In this document: positions 5,263 through 5,445 of the stretch, piece by piece
How positions within the stretch are numbered: position 1 is the stretch's first letter
Layout of the letters: every line of letters starts with the position of its first letter
Notes under the pieces: model-generated
Told to the model about the DNA's origin: nothing
The model's database searches: none
The model's input: only the letters and a program-made list of their open reading frames with translations
NCBI GenBank assembly: GCA_023402915.1
Contig: JAEYFO010000011.1
Coordinates: 1-5,445, forward strand
DNA: 5,445 nt
Reading direction: 5' to 3'
From: Bacillota bacterium
GTDB lineage: Bacteria > Bacillota > Clostridia > Christensenellales > CALWSW01
Made by a program: the position numbers and the translations under genes

Positions 5263-5445
5263 CTATCCTCTTTGCGCCCGTTTTCGGCCGATGGACTCGT
5301 ACGTCGCGCCGCATCGCTCCATCTCCTCCGGCGAAAAGCAGCCCCGGCCGTCAAGCACCAGCGGCGCAGCCATTTTTTCACAGAACGCTTCCGCCTGCAT
5401 CTGCCGGATCTCCCGCCAGGCGGTAAAGATCAGGCAGGCGTGCGC
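5263..5445 (-). CDS. UDP-glucose 6-dehydrogenase, C-terminal fragment (5' end outside window)
   Basis: The minus strand is open from the right window edge to a TAG at 5263-5265, giving the last 60 residues of a protein whose start lies outside. The fragment reads AHACLIFTAWREIRQM, then PLVLDGRGCFSPEEMERCG and ATYESIGRK. This is the C-terminal UDP-binding domain pattern of the UDP-glucose/GDP-mannose dehydrogenase family (TuaD/Ugd type): a strand with T-[EA]-W-x-E, the DGR motif, xPEEM, and the closing Y-x-SIGR. The family oxidises UDP-glucose twice with NAD+ to UDP-glucuronate in the cytoplasm, the precursor of acidic capsule or teichuronic-type polymers. The more usual TEW is TAW here. Only the end is visible, so GDP-mannose or UDP-N-acetyl-sugar dehydrogenase relatives cannot be fully excluded, but the SIGR ending favours the UDP-glucose enzyme. 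No terminator follows before the Ig-like gene promoter. Confidence 0.88.
   Translation of the reverse strand, partial: AHACLIFTAWREIRQMQAEAFCEKMAAPLVLDGRGCFSPEEMERCGATYESIGRKRAQRG

Noticed and set aside
5175..5381. 68-codon minus-strand frame beginning MKKWLRRW
   Set aside because: It overlaps the UDP-glucose dehydrogenase C-terminus in another frame; the Arg-rich translation is a shadow.

Overview
The window looks like a chromosomal segment from a GC-rich member of the Clostridia or a related Firmicutes lineage. Four things point there: strong AGGAGG-type ribosome binding sites, sigma-A-like promoters, short intrinsic terminators, and protein families typical of that group (a family 4 Fe-S uracil-DNA glycosylase, a YebC with an acidic tail, an Ig-like secreted protein). 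No rRNA, tRNA, CRISPR array, insertion sequence or integrase was seen.

Layout, left to right. (1) The C-terminal 95 residues of a nitroreductase-family flavoprotein on the + strand end at 290. (2) A strong inverted repeat at 400-434 separates it from the convergent minus-strand gene yebC (514-1263) and probably terminates both. yebC has a good ribosome binding site and a credible extended -10 promoter at 1376-1404. (3) Positions 1278-1876 hold about 600 bases with no convincing gene. They contain several short stem-loops, an imperfect direct repeat and a candidate minus-strand terminator at 1470-1502. (4) A minus-strand pair follows: a family 4 uracil-DNA glycosylase (2403-3083), then a small Nudix-fold protein (1877-2293). 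Their true starts are set by ribosome binding sites, and a possible internal promoter lies between them. (5) Positions 3095-3475 are AT-rich and without a supported gene. (6) A 521-residue secreted protein with Ig-like (BIG2-like) domains occupies 3530-5095 on the minus strand. It has a near-consensus promoter and a perfect 11-bp hairpin terminator, so it looks monocistronic. (7) At the right edge, 5263-5445 encodes the last 60 residues of a UDP-glucose 6-dehydrogenase on the minus strand. It has no start inside the window and is easily missed.

Functionally, the glycosylase and the Nudix protein would suggest base-damage repair plus nucleotide clean-up, but the Nudix catalytic box is badly degenerate, so hydrolysis is doubtful. 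YebC is a translation-associated or regulatory housekeeping factor. The UDP-glucose dehydrogenase makes the precursor of acidic, glucuronate-containing polysaccharide. The secreted Ig-like protein beside it ends in a very basic domain and lacks a recognisable covalent anchor, which permits but does not prove a role at a polyanionic cell surface. I found no clear new multi-gene defence or mobile system. The observations most worth checking are the structured gene-free region, the degenerate Nudix box, the basic Ig-like domain, and a 13-bp tandem duplication that shifts the frame of a tiny ORF next to the Ig gene promoter.
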